NCBI RefSeq assembly: GCF_050613145.1
Contig: NZ_CP192507.1
Location: forward strand, 124,001-188,000
DNA length: 64,000 nt
Direction of reading: 5' to 3'
Source: Lysinibacillus_B sp050613145
GTDB lineage: Bacteria; Bacillota; Bacilli; Bacillales_A; Planococcaceae
Numbering within the stretch: position 1 is the stretch's first letter; every line of letters starts with the position of its first letter. Both the position numbers and the translations under genes were made by a program. Under the pieces are notes generated by a model, which was not told the origin of the DNA, did no database searches, and saw only the letters and a program-made list of their open reading frames with translations. Below are positions 1 to 7,743 of the stretch, one piece after another.

Positions 1-486
1 GAACGTGCGGAACACGTCATGCTCGTAGATTTAGAACGCAATGACCTTGGGAAAGTATCTGCATATGGGACAGTAGAAGTGAATGAATTTATGGTCATTG
101 AGCGCTACTCGCATGTTATGCATATTGTGTCCAATGTGCGCGGGGAGTTAGCGGATAACAAGTCTAATACAGACGTAATTCGCGCCATGTTCCCAGGCGG
201 TACGATTACAGGTGCGCCTAAAATTCGGACGATGGAAATTATTGAAGAGTTAGAGCCAGTAAGACGTGGTTTATATACGGGATCGATTGGATGGATTGGC
301 TATACAGGCGATATGGAATTAAATATTGTCATTCGTACAGCGTTCATTCAAGACGACATCGCATATATTCAGGCTGGCGCTGGTATTGTGATTGATTCGA
401 TTCCTGCGAATGAATTTATCGAGTCATTAAATAAAGCGAAAGCCATGTGGCAAGCAAAAGCGATGGCGGAAGGAGTATCATCATGA
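1..486 (+). CDS. pabB: Aminodeoxychorismate synthase component I, C-terminal part (truncated by window edge)
   Basis: The reading frame is open from the first base and ends at the TGA at 484-486, so this is the C-terminal ~161 residues of a longer protein. The visible part carries the chorismate-binding-fold signatures of the TrpE/PabB/MenF family: DLERNDLG, PGGTITGAPK, YTGSIGWIGY and AGAGIVIDSIP. PabB uses ammonia supplied by PabA to convert chorismate to 4-amino-4-deoxychorismate in the cytoplasm. The choice of PabB rather than TrpE rests on context: pabA, pabC and folate genes follow with almost no spacing. Its stop overlaps the pabA start by four bases (ATGA), implying translational coupling. 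Confidence 0.93.
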   Translation, partial: ERAEHVMLVDLERNDLGKVSAYGTVEVNEFMVIERYSHVMHIVSNVRGELADNKSNTDVIRAMFPGGTITGAPKIRTMEIIEELEPVRRGLYTGSIGWIGYTGDMELNIVIRTAFIQDDIAYIQAGAGIVIDSIPANEFIESLNKAKAMWQAKAMAEGVSS

Positions 487-1055
487 TTTTAATGATTGAT
501 AATTATGATTCATTTACGTATAACCTGGTGCAATATTTAGGTGAGCTAGGGGAAGAATTGTTGGTGAAGCGTAATGACGAGGTAACGCTAGATGAAATTG
601 AAGCGCTTGCGCCCAAAATGATTGTCATCTCGCCAGGTCCATGTACGCCAAATGAAGCAGGTGAAAGTTTACGCATTATTGACTATTTTGCAGGGAAGCT
701 TCCTATTTTAGGGGTTTGTTTAGGACACCAGGCGATTGCGCAAGTGTTTGGTGGTAACGTCATAAGAGCGGAAAGATTAATGCACGGGAAAACATCGCCT
801 GTACATCATACGGGTATCGGTTTGCATAGGAAGAATGCGAATCCATTTACGGCAACACGTTATCATTCATTAATCGTAGAGCGTGAATCCATCCCAGACT
901 GTCTAGAAATTACGGCTTGGACGGAAGAAGGCGAAATTATGGGTATTCGTCATAAAGAGTATCCAATTGAAGGCGTACAATATCATCCTGAATCGATTAT
1001 GACAGAAGACGGGAAACAATTATTGCGCGAATTTATCACGCTATATTGCAAGTAA
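483..1055 (+). CDS. pabA: Aminodeoxychorismate synthase glutamine amidotransferase component
   Basis: This is a class I glutamine amidotransferase of 190 residues, the usual PabA/TrpG length. It opens MILMIDNYDSFTYNLVQY. The nucleophile lies in GVCLGHQAI and the catalytic His/Glu pair in QYHPESIMT. It releases ammonia from glutamine for PabB; in many Bacillales the same subunit also serves anthranilate synthase (family knowledge, not visible here). I place the start at 483, overlapping the pabB stop as ATGA, because GGAAGGAG lies just upstream. The frame is open 12 codons further up, but that stretch is inside pabB and looks unlike the family N-terminus. Confidence 0.95.
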   Translation: MILMIDNYDSFTYNLVQYLGELGEELLVKRNDEVTLDEIEALAPKMIVISPGPCTPNEAGESLRIIDYFAGKLPILGVCLGHQAIAQVFGGNVIRAERLMHGKTSPVHHTGIGLHRKNANPFTATRYHSLIVERESIPDCLEITAWTEEGEIMGIRHKEYPIEGVQYHPESIMTEDGKQLLREFITLYCK

Positions 1056-1068
1056 GGAGTTGTAAAGT

Positions 1069-1917
1069 ATGCTTTGCTGGATGAATGGGCACTATATCGA
1101 TTCTAACGAACTACGTATTTCTCCGTTTGACCATGGTTTTTTGTATGGGCTCGGATTTTTTGAAACATTTCGGACATACGACGGGAAAGCACCGTTTTTG
1201 GAAGAACATATGGCGCGTTTAAATGAAGCACTTCACCATTTTCATATTAAGTTGCCGTATACAATGGCCAATTTTCAACAAGTAATTCAACAATTAAATG
1301 AAGCGGAACAAGGGGATGGCTATTTCCGACTCAATGTCTCAGCCGGTGTGCATGATATTGGGTTACAACCAACGACCTACAGTGATCCAACGGTCATCGT
1401 GTTTCGTAAGCCATTGATGGAACGTCCGCGGGGCAAGGAAAAAGAAGCGGTTTGGCTAAAAACACCTCGTAATACAGCGGAAAGTGAACTCCGCTTTAAA
1501 AGTCATCACTACGGAAATAATGTGTTAGCTCGGTTTGAAGTGCCTAACTTAGCGGATTATGAAGGAATTTTTCAAACAGCAGATGGTTTTGTAGCAGAAG
1601 GCATTACATCAAATATATTTTGGGTGAAAGATGATATACTTTATACGCCATCGCTTGAAACAGGGATTTTAGGTGGCATTACAAGAAAACAAGTGCTACA
1701 TGTTGCTTGTAAGCTTGGCTTGATTGTAAAAGAAGGTAAGTATCTGGCATTGGACCTGGAGCAAGCTGATGAATGTTTTGTAACGAATGCTGTGCAAGAA
1801 CTTGTGCCCATTCATAAAATAGGTGAAAGCTATTTTACAGGTGCGAAGGGACAAGTGTATCAACAACTACATGAAGCGTATATAGATGAAATTTTACAAC
1901 GGATAAAGGGAGATTAG
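1069..1917 (+). CDS. pabC: 4-amino-4-deoxychorismate lyase
   Basis: This 282-residue protein belongs to fold-type IV PLP enzymes (branched-chain aminotransferase/D-amino-acid transaminase superfamily). Recognisable segments are DHGFLYGLGFFETFRT near the N-terminus, RFKSHHYGNNVLARFE with the probable PLP lysine, and EGITSNIFWV followed by GILGGITRKQVL near the cofactor phosphate site. PabC cleaves aminodeoxychorismate to p-aminobenzoate and pyruvate. The gene follows pabA by 13 bp with a GGAG ribosome binding site and precedes folP by 2 bp, so it sits in the same operon. D-amino-acid transaminase is the main alternative, excluded by operon position. Confidence 0.93.
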   Translation: MLCWMNGHYIDSNELRISPFDHGFLYGLGFFETFRTYDGKAPFLEEHMARLNEALHHFHIKLPYTMANFQQVIQQLNEAEQGDGYFRLNVSAGVHDIGLQPTTYSDPTVIVFRKPLMERPRGKEKEAVWLKTPRNTAESELRFKSHHYGNNVLARFEVPNLADYEGIFQTADGFVAEGITSNIFWVKDDILYTPSLETGILGGITRKQVLHVACKLGLIVKEGKYLALDLEQADECFVTNAVQELVPIHKIGESYFTGAKGQVYQQLHEAYIDEILQRIKGD

Positions 1918-1919
1918 CG

Positions 1920-2783
1920 ATGTTACAACACTATCCGAAGCCATTAGTCATAAACGGTATTACGTTAGACTACACAAAAGAGACTTTTATTATGGGCATT
2001 TTAAATGTAACGCCGGATTCATTTTCAGATGGTGGTCAATATAATTCCGTTGAAGCAGCCGTTGCACAGGCGAAGAAAATGGTAGCAGAAGGCGCTAAAA
2101 TTATCGATGTGGGCGGTGAGTCAACACGTCCTGGTTACGAACGTATTTCGGATGAGGAAGAAATCGCACGGGTTGTGCCCGTGATTCAGGCGCTTGTACG
2201 TGAAGTACCTGCGATCATTTCGATTGATACGTATAAATCGGCAGTAGCACGTGCAGCGATTGAAGCGGGTGCTCACATCATTAATGACATTTGGGGGGCA
2301 AAAGCTGATCCCGAAATGGCTTATGTGGCAGCACACTATCATGTGCCGATCATTTTAATGCACAACCGGAACAATAAAATCTACAAAAATTACTGGGCAG
2401 ACTTTAAATCAGATATTGCAGAAAGCATTGCGATTGTGAAGCAGGCAGGTGTACCCGATACACATATTATTGTAGACCCAGGTATTGGCTTTGTTAAAAA
2501 TTTAGAGCAAAGTATGGAAACGATGCAACGTTTAGATGAGCTATCAGCAATGGGCTACCCTGTATTACTGGCGACTTCTCGCAAGCGGCTCATTGGCTCT
2601 ATTTTAGATTTGCCAGTGGACGAACGTGTGGAAGGGACAGCCGCAACGTGTGCATACGGAGTGATGAAGGGCTGCCACATCATGCGCGTGCATGATGTGA
2701 AGGAAGTAGCGCGTACGGTGAAAGTGATGGATGCCCTTATAGGGAAATTTATAGTAGAGGGCGAGCTTGCCCTAAGACATTAG
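1920..2783 (+). CDS. folP: Dihydropteroate synthase
   Basis: This is a 287-residue TIM-barrel enzyme with both family signatures: MGILNVTPDSFSDGGQY near residues 28-44 and IIDVGGESTRPGYERIS near residue 61. Further conserved pieces are SIDTYKSAVA, INDIWGAKAD, LMHNR, DPGIGFVKN and LATSRKRLIG. It joins p-aminobenzoate to dihydropterin pyrophosphate and is the sulfonamide target. It starts two bases after the pabC stop with its ribosome binding site (GGGAG) inside the pabC end, and the folB gene follows 11 bp later. Confidence 0.96.
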   Translation: MLQHYPKPLVINGITLDYTKETFIMGILNVTPDSFSDGGQYNSVEAAVAQAKKMVAEGAKIIDVGGESTRPGYERISDEEEIARVVPVIQALVREVPAIISIDTYKSAVARAAIEAGAHIINDIWGAKADPEMAYVAAHYHVPIILMHNRNNKIYKNYWADFKSDIAESIAIVKQAGVPDTHIIVDPGIGFVKNLEQSMETMQRLDELSAMGYPVLLATSRKRLIGSILDLPVDERVEGTAATCAYGVMKGCHIMRVHDVKEVARTVKVMDALIGKFIVEGELALRH

Positions 2784-2794
2784 GAGCGTAACAT

Positions 2795-3163
2795 ATGGAT
2801 TATATTCATTTAAGAGATATGCAATTTTTTGGTTATCACGGTGTATTGCCAGAAGAAACGGTTTTAGGGCAACGTTTTCGTGCATCTGTATCGTTAGCTG
2901 TACATATCCAAAAAGCTGGGCAAACAGATAGTTTAGAAGATACAGTGAGCTATGTAGGGGTTTACGATATTTGCAAAGAGGTTATTGAAGGTAAGCCGTT
3001 TAAATTAATCGAAGCAGTAGCTGAAACGGTCGCAAGCCAGATCCTATCCCGCTATGAAGGACAAGTAATGGGCTGCCGTGTGGAAGTCATTAAACCAGAT
3101 CCGCCAATTCCAGGACACTATAAGGAAGTAGCGGTTGAGATTGTGAGAGGGCAGTTTCAATGA
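2795..3163 (+). CDS. folB: Dihydroneopterin aldolase
   Basis: This 122-residue protein has the normal size for FolB. Typical segments are MDYIHLRDMQFFGYHGVL at the N-terminus, with a conserved Tyr-His-Gly, and FKLIEAVAETVA around residues 68-79. The conserved C-terminal part VEVIKPDPPIPGHYKEVAVE is also present. It splits dihydroneopterin into 6-hydroxymethyl-dihydropterin and glycolaldehyde, the step before FolK. The stop codon overlaps the folK start by four bases (ATGA at 3160-3163), so the two enzymes are probably translationally coupled. Confidence 0.95.
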   Translation: MDYIHLRDMQFFGYHGVLPEETVLGQRFRASVSLAVHIQKAGQTDSLEDTVSYVGVYDICKEVIEGKPFKLIEAVAETVASQILSRYEGQVMGCRVEVIKPDPPIPGHYKEVAVEIVRGQFQ

Positions 3164-3681
3164 GTGTCGTGTATTTATCAATCGGCACTAATATGGGTGA
3201 CCGCGAAGACAATTTAAAGTTCGCTGTAAAATGTTTAACGGAAACAGCAGGTGTAATGGTGGAAATGGTTTCCTCTATCTATGAAACGGCACCAGTGGGC
3301 TTTGTCAATCAAGCATCATTTTTAAATATCGCGGTACGTCTGACAACGCGTTTATCGTCATTTGACATGCTTACCGTATGCCAACAAATAGAGCAAGAGC
3401 TAGGTCGCGTACGTGAGTTTCGCTGGGGTCCTCGCATCATTGACCTTGACATTTTGCTGTATAATCACGAAAATATTGAAACAGAGAGCTTAATTGTGCC
3501 GCATGAACGCATGTTTGAGCGTGCATTTGTTCTTGTGCCGTTAGCAGAGATTAGCGACCGTAGTACAGAACAGTTACGTTTAGCACATGAAGCACTTGAA
3601 TCAATGGATATACAGAAAGAAGGCGTCGTGCAATGGAAGAAGAGCGTTTCGGTAGAAGAATTCGTGGGTTCCGAAAATTAA
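3160..3681 (+). CDS. folK: 2-amino-4-hydroxy-6-hydroxymethyldihydropteridine pyrophosphokinase
   Basis: This is HPPK, 173 residues. It begins with VVYLSIGTNMGDREDNL, and the signature WGPRIIDLDILLYN lies near residues 88-101, including the Asp pair that binds Mg-ATP. VPHERMFERAFVLVPLAEI follows. It transfers pyrophosphate from ATP to hydroxymethyl-dihydropterin and feeds FolP. It is the last enzyme gene of the folate operon. Its last 49 bases overlap the start of the small HTH gene at 3633, an arrangement also known from the folK-yazB pair of Bacillus subtilis. Confidence 0.95.
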   Translation: MSVVYLSIGTNMGDREDNLKFAVKCLTETAGVMVEMVSSIYETAPVGFVNQASFLNIAVRLTTRLSSFDMLTVCQQIEQELGRVREFRWGPRIIDLDILLYNHENIETESLIVPHERMFERAFVLVPLAEISDRSTEQLRLAHEALESMDIQKEGVVQWKKSVSVEEFVGSEN

Positions 3682-3836
3682 AGCGTGTACAGCAAGTAGA
3701 ATTTGCGAAGCGTATAGGTGTTTCCACAACCGTTTTAGGGCGGATTGAACGGGGAGAGAAAATCCCTTCTACTGAACAACTTCAACAAATTGCGGATGAA
3801 CTTAATATAGATGTACAGGAGTTAATGGTTAAATAA
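3633..3836 (+). CDS. Small XRE-family DNA-binding protein (YazB-like)
   Basis: This 67-residue protein is almost entirely one helix-turn-helix domain of the Cro/C1 type. GFRKLKRVQQVEFAKRIGV, then STTVLGRIERGEKIPSTEQL, then QQIADELNIDVQELM match the usual five-helix pattern. It begins inside folK in another frame (overlap 3633-3681) and precedes dusB by 17 bp. The position matches yazB of B. subtilis, whose targets I do not know. No effector domain is present, so any role as an operon autoregulator is inference. Confidence 0.85.
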   Translation: MEEERFGRRIRGFRKLKRVQQVEFAKRIGVSTTVLGRIERGEKIPSTEQLQQIADELNIDVQELMVK

Positions 3837-3853
3837 CTTCAAGGGAGGACAAA

Positions 3854-4876
3854 ATGATGATAAACGATCAACAAAAGCCGTTTCAAATTGCAGATGTTGT
3901 GATGGACAACCGCGTTGTATTAGCCCCAATGGCTGGTATCTGTAACTCGGCTTTTCGTTTGACGGTAAAAGAATTCGGCGCAGGTTTAGTCTATGCTGAA
4001 ATGATTAGTGATAAAGGGCTAGTATATCGTAACCAAAAAACGTTAGATATGCTTTATATAGATGAACGTGAAAATCCGCTTTCGCTACAAATTTTTGGTG
4101 GCAATAAGGAAACGCTTGTAGAGGCTGCGAAATATGTAGATCAAAATACAACAGCGGATATTATCGATATTAATATGGGTTGCCCCGTAAATAAGATTAT
4201 TAAATGTGAAGCGGGTGCCCGTTTATTATTAGATCCAAATAAAGTATATGAAATGGTTGCAGCAGTAGTAGATGCTGTGAAGAAGCCTGTTTCCGTCAAA
4301 ATGCGTATTGGTTGGGATGATGAGCATATTTTTGCAATCGAAAATGCGCAAGCCGTTGAACGTGCGGGTGGTGCAGCAGTCGCTGTTCATGGCCGTACAC
4401 GTGTGCAAATGTATGAAGGTAAGGCAGATTGGAACATTATTAAGCAAGTAAAAGAAAGTGTGAACATTCCTGTCCTTGGTAATGGGGATGTAGAAACACC
4501 GCAAGATGCAAAGCGCATGCTAGAGACAACGGGTGTCGATGCTGTGATGATTGGACGTGCGGCATTAGGGGACCCGTGGATGATTTATCGTACGGTACAG
4601 TATTTAGAAACGGGTGAATTAAAGGAAGAACCACCCGTGGCAGAGAAAATTGATGTATGTCTACTTCATTTTGAACGTTTACGTCAATTAAAAGGTGAAG
4701 TTGTGGCTGTACGTGAAATGCGCAAACATGCTTCGTGGTACTTAAAAGGCATTCGTGGCAATGGGAAAGTCCGAAATGCCATTAACCAGGCAGAAACAGA
4801 AGCAGAACTGCGCATGTTATTAACGGGTGTTGTAGCGGAGTATGAAGCAGAGTGTGCACAAATGGAAGTAATCTAA
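3854..4876 (+). CDS. dusB: tRNA-dihydrouridine synthase
   Basis: This 340-residue protein is an FMN-dependent TIM-barrel reductase of the Dus family. Conserved segments are VLAPMAGICNSAFRL, DINMGCPVNKIIKCEAGARL (the Cys is the family catalytic acid), VKMRIGWDD, VHGRTRVQMYEGKADW, GNGDV and DAVMIGRAALGDPW. It reduces specific uridines in tRNA to dihydrouridine. The location after folK and yazB and before lysS matches yacF/dusB of B. subtilis. The start at 3854 has AGGGAGG upstream; a second ATG follows immediately. Confidence 0.93.
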   Translation: MMINDQQKPFQIADVVMDNRVVLAPMAGICNSAFRLTVKEFGAGLVYAEMISDKGLVYRNQKTLDMLYIDERENPLSLQIFGGNKETLVEAAKYVDQNTTADIIDINMGCPVNKIIKCEAGARLLLDPNKVYEMVAAVVDAVKKPVSVKMRIGWDDEHIFAIENAQAVERAGGAAVAVHGRTRVQMYEGKADWNIIKQVKESVNIPVLGNGDVETPQDAKRMLETTGVDAVMIGRAALGDPWMIYRTVQYLETGELKEEPPVAEKIDVCLLHFERLRQLKGEVVAVREMRKHASWYLKGIRGNGKVRNAINQAETEAELRMLLTGVVAEYEAECAQMEVI

Positions 4877-4879
4877 CTA

Positions 4880-4907
4880 AGGGTGTCACGTCGGTGGCGC
4901 TCTTTTT
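4880..4907 (+). terminator. Intrinsic terminator behind dusB
   Basis: AGGGTGTCAC pairs with GTGGCGCTCT around a short GTCG loop, using three G-U pairs, and runs directly into TTTTT. It begins four bases after the dusB stop and would close the folate operon transcript. Confidence 0.75.
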
Positions 4908-4925
4908 AGCAAATAATGACGATGT

Positions 4926-4952
4926 TAGCTCGCTCTATTGTGGAGCGGGCTA
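4926..4952 (+). terminator. Second hairpin between dusB and lysS
   Basis: TAGCTCGCTC pairs with GAGCGGGCTA across a 7-base loop and is followed by TATTTT. It lies 19 bases after the first terminator and may be a back-up terminator or part of the lysS leader. A plausible -10 (TACAAT) for lysS lies downstream near 5018, without a convincing -35. Confidence 0.5.
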
Positions 4953-5078
4953 TATTTTCCAATGTATTTTTCTTGAATTCACTCGAAAGAGATGAATCGC
5001 ATACTAAATTTGTGTACAATAAGGAATTATGGACAAAAAACGCATATATTGCGGATGATTTAATAAGGAGTGACAAAC

Positions 5079-6572
5079 GTGTCAAATATAGAAGAGTTAA
5101 ACGACCAACTTTTGGTTCGTCGCCAAAAGATGACGGATATTCGCGAAGGCGGGCTGGACCCATTCGGTAGCCGTTTTGAGCGTACGCATTTATCAAATGA
5201 AGTAAAACAAGAGAACGAAGCATTTACAAAAGAGCAATTAGAAGAGGACCTACGTGAAGTTGTGATTGCAGGTCGTATTATGACAAAGCGCGGTAAAGGG
5301 AAAGCGGGATTTGCTCATATTCAAGATTTAGGCGGTCAAATTCAAATTTATGTGCGTAAAGATGCAATTGGTGAGGAAGCGTACGAGCTATTCAACAAAG
5401 CGGATCTTGGTGATATCGTCGGTGTAAAAGGGAACGTATTCCGTACACAAGTAGGGGAATTATCAGTAAAAGCAACTGAATTTACATTCCTGACAAAATC
5501 ACTACGCCCAATGCCAGAGAAATTCCATGGCTTAACAGATGTAGAGCAACGCTACCGTCAACGTTACCTAGACTTAATGACAAATGAAGAAAGCAAAGAA
5601 ACATTCATCGTCCGTTCGAAAATTATTCGTGCTATTCGTAACTATTTAGATAACCATGGTTACTTAGAAGTAGAAACACCAATGCTACACACAATTGCAG
5701 GTGGTGCAGCAGCCCGTCCGTTCATTACACATCATAATGCACTTGATATGGAACTTTATATGCGTATTGCGATTGAGCTTCACTTAAAACGTTTAATCGT
5801 TGGTGGCTTAGAGAAAGTATACGAAATTGGCCGTGTATTCCGTAATGAGGGCATTTCAACTCGTCACAACCCAGAGTTCACAATGATTGAGTTATACGAA
5901 GCGTATGCAGATTATAAAGACATCATGGATTTAACAGAAAATCTAATTGCACATGTAGCACAAGAAGTATTGGGTACAACAACAGTTCAATATGGTGAAG
6001 ATGCAATTGAGCTAGGTGTTGGTTGGAAACGTGTACACATGGTAGATGCAGTTAAAGAAGCGACAGGTGTCGACTTCTGGAATCCGATGTCTGTAGAAGA
6101 AGCACGCACGCTAGCAGCTGAACACGGTGTAGAAATCAAACCTGCACATGAAGTGGGTCACATTATTAATGAATTCTTCGAGCAAAAAGTAGAAGAAACA
6201 TTAGTACAACCAACATTCGTAACAGGTCACCCAGTGGAAATTTCACCGCTTGCGAAAAAAAATCCAGAAGACCCACGTTTCACAGATCGTTTTGAGCTAT
6301 TTATCGTTCGTCGTGAGCATGCAAATGCCTTCACAGAGTTAAATGACCCAATCGATCAACGCGAACGTTTTGAAGCGCAATTAGCGGAGAAAGAAGCTGG
6401 TAATGATGAAGCGCACGAAATGGATAATGATTTCATTGAGGCTTTAGAATACGGTATGCCGCCAACAGGTGGTTTAGGGATCGGTATTGATCGTTTAATC
6501 ATGTTATTGACAAATTCTCCGTCGATTCGTGACGTACTATTATTCCCAACAATGCGCCATACATCTAAATAG
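5079..6572 (+). CDS. lysS: Lysyl-tRNA synthetase, class II
   Basis: This is a 497-residue class II aminoacyl-tRNA synthetase. An N-terminal OB-fold anticodon-binding domain (AGRIMTKRGKGKAGFAHIQD) is followed by the catalytic domain: motif 1 around YLEVETPMLH, motif 2 RVFRNEGISTRHNPEFTMIE, and motif 3 GLGIGIDRLIMLLT near the C-terminus. The frame is open from a GTG at 5070, but that codon overlaps the Shine-Dalgarno AAGGAG (5065-5070). The GTG at 5079, eight bases further on, is therefore the likely start and gives the usual MSNIEELND-type N-terminus. The mobile island begins 18 bp after its stop. Confidence 0.95.
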   Translation: MSNIEELNDQLLVRRQKMTDIREGGLDPFGSRFERTHLSNEVKQENEAFTKEQLEEDLREVVIAGRIMTKRGKGKAGFAHIQDLGGQIQIYVRKDAIGEEAYELFNKADLGDIVGVKGNVFRTQVGELSVKATEFTFLTKSLRPMPEKFHGLTDVEQRYRQRYLDLMTNEESKETFIVRSKIIRAIRNYLDNHGYLEVETPMLHTIAGGAAARPFITHHNALDMELYMRIAIELHLKRLIVGGLEKVYEIGRVFRNEGISTRHNPEFTMIELYEAYADYKDIMDLTENLIAHVAQEVLGTTTVQYGEDAIELGVGWKRVHMVDAVKEATGVDFWNPMSVEEARTLAAEHGVEIKPAHEVGHIINEFFEQKVEETLVQPTFVTGHPVEISPLAKKNPEDPRFTDRFELFIVRREHANAFTELNDPIDQRERFEAQLAEKEAGNDEAHEMDNDFIEALEYGMPPTGGLGIGIDRLIMLLTNSPSIRDVLLFPTMRHTSK

Positions 6573-6590
6573 GTAATGGGAAAGTGTTGT

Positions 6591-7041
6591 TGTCCGAGCA
6601 GAACAAAGAGTTGCCTGTGACAACAAAGTCGAATCAAAACTAGAACAAAGAACTGCTCCGATGCTGGAGCAATGAATGAAGAACAGGAGAATCTGTGCCG
6701 GAGACGCACGGATTCTCCTGTTTTTGCGTGTATAGGGCTTGGAAAAGTGAAATCGACTCTTAATAAGGAAAGAACTCGAAAAGCGCGTGAGAAGGGCGAT
6801 AAAGAGTTCTGGGAGAGTGTCTGGATAGGCACCTCTGGTGCTCGCTTGGTGAGGGCGGGGGAAATGCTTGTTCAATGCCGGATTAAGCAGGACTTTATTC
6901 TAACTAGAATTAAGTTCTGCTTCATGTATGGAAAATAATTGGTAAAAATAAGCCGTTTTGTGCGCAACTTAATTCTAACTACCAACGGTGGAATGCGGGT
7001 TCAAGGCGGGGAAAAAAGCAGGACTTTATTATTGCTGAACA
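6591..7041 (+). mobile_element. 451-bp mini-element with TGT...ACA ends, left copy
   Basis: This sequence is identical, without indels as far as I can read, to 43561-44011. It starts TGTCCGAGCAG and ends GCTGAACA; the reverse complement of the right end (TGTTCAGCAATAATAAAG) is an imperfect match to the left end. The left end holds three AACAAAG motifs at 6602, 6622 and 6644. The right end, read inward, has AATAAAGTCCTGC at the tip and again about 130 bp in, with a weaker GAATTAAGTTGC between. Such spaced sites inside TGT/ACA tips resemble TnsB-binding arrays of Tn7-like transposons. A strong terminator hairpin (AGGAGAATC paired with GATTCTCCT, then TTTTT) lies at about 6702-6735. The outer flank is GTTGT (6586-6590). 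An 88-codon ORF inside is probably spurious. Confidence 0.75.
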
Positions 7042-7267
7042 TAGTTAGAAATTTATTTTTTTGTGAGTGCAGGAAAATTAGATTAATGTAGTTGTAGAAA
7101 TAAAATAAAGTATTGCTTTAGTTAATATCTGTTTATCATAACAAGAATTTTGATAGCGATTTTCATTAAAACGCTAAAAATCCAACGTAATTTACAATTG
7201 AATAGAAACACTTGAATGATTCTGCGGAAACGTCTATAACGGGAAAAAACTATCGGAATAGCATTAG

Positions 7268-7299
7268 AAAGAGGTTATCCTTAGTTAGATAACCTCTTT
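7268..7299 (-). terminator. Terminator of the 43-aa ORF
   Basis: Twelve perfectly paired bases (AAAGAGGTTATC with GATAACCTCTTT) surround an 8-base loop. The 5' arm overlaps the end of the small minus-strand ORF at 7281-7412. The tract that follows on the minus strand is only TTT, so termination strength is uncertain. Confidence 0.6.
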
Positions 7300-7412
7300 A
7301 AAGCTTCTCCATTCTTCTTAATAGCTTTATCAAAACTTGCTTTAATTTTCTTTGATTTATCAGTGTTTGATTTAGAATGAAGGTCTTGATTTACTTTTTT
7401 ATCCTTTGTCAT
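7281..7412 (-). CDS. Small basic protein of 43 residues, unknown function
   Basis: I do not recognise this protein. It starts with an ATG (complement of 7410-7412) preceded by GAGGTG at good spacing. It encodes 43 residues rich in lysine and serine, beginning MTKDKKVNQDLHSKS and ending KNGEALKRLSN, and stops inside a perfect hairpin. The combination of ribosome binding site, lysine-rich soluble sequence and terminator is what makes it credible. It lies on the same strand as the downstream-coded fic gene, about 330 bp beyond it, and is probably a separate unit. It could be a small DNA- or RNA-binding protein. Confidence 0.55.
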   Translation of the reverse strand: MTKDKKVNQDLHSKSNTDKSKKIKASFDKAIKKNGEALKRLSN

Positions 7413-7743
7413 AATCGTATCACCTCATTTTTAATGTTGTAATTAATGTAATAAAATAACAGAAAAAACACAAGTGGTATGGGATAATGCTTTATTCATA
7501 GGCGTCAGAAGTATGTACATATGTATTTGCGTGATGTGATGAATAGAGACGATGGAGGGGAATATTTACAAAAAAAAGAGTGAGTATGTTTAAATAGATA
7601 CTCGTTCAAAATGTTAGAAAGAAAAATTTTCATATAACCCTTATGTAAACATAAGAAATAGAATAAAGTGCTGCTAGGATTCATAAATGAAATAAAAAGG
7701 GAGCAAATTCTATTATAAAATTGCTCACCTTTCAAAAATGTGA
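7413..7743. other. Intergenic stretch between small ORF and fic
   Basis: This AT-rich stretch has no convincing gene. A 76-codon minus-strand frame here lacks a good ribosome binding site and has low-complexity, Phe/Ser/Tyr-rich content. Only the putative fic terminator near 7694-7737 stands out. Confidence 0.5.
7694..7737 (-). terminator. Probable terminator of the fic gene
   Basis: Read on the minus strand, GGTGAGCAATTT pairs imperfectly with AATTTGCTCCC and is followed by TTTTTATTT. It lies a few bases beyond the fic stop codon. Confidence 0.55.

Noticed and set aside
6591..6750. Structured RNA such as a T-box behind lysS
   Set aside because: No T-box consensus is visible; the hairpin is a simple terminator and the segment follows rather than precedes a synthetase gene.
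6672..6938. 88-codon ORF in the 451-bp element (identical at 43642-43908), plus minus-strand frames of 83-158 codons
   Set aside because: They lie over the terminator hairpin and end motifs, lack good ribosome binding sites, and are identical only because the whole element is duplicated.
7505..7735. 76-codon minus-strand ORF
   Set aside because: Low-complexity composition, no good ribosome binding site, and it overlaps the probable fic terminator.
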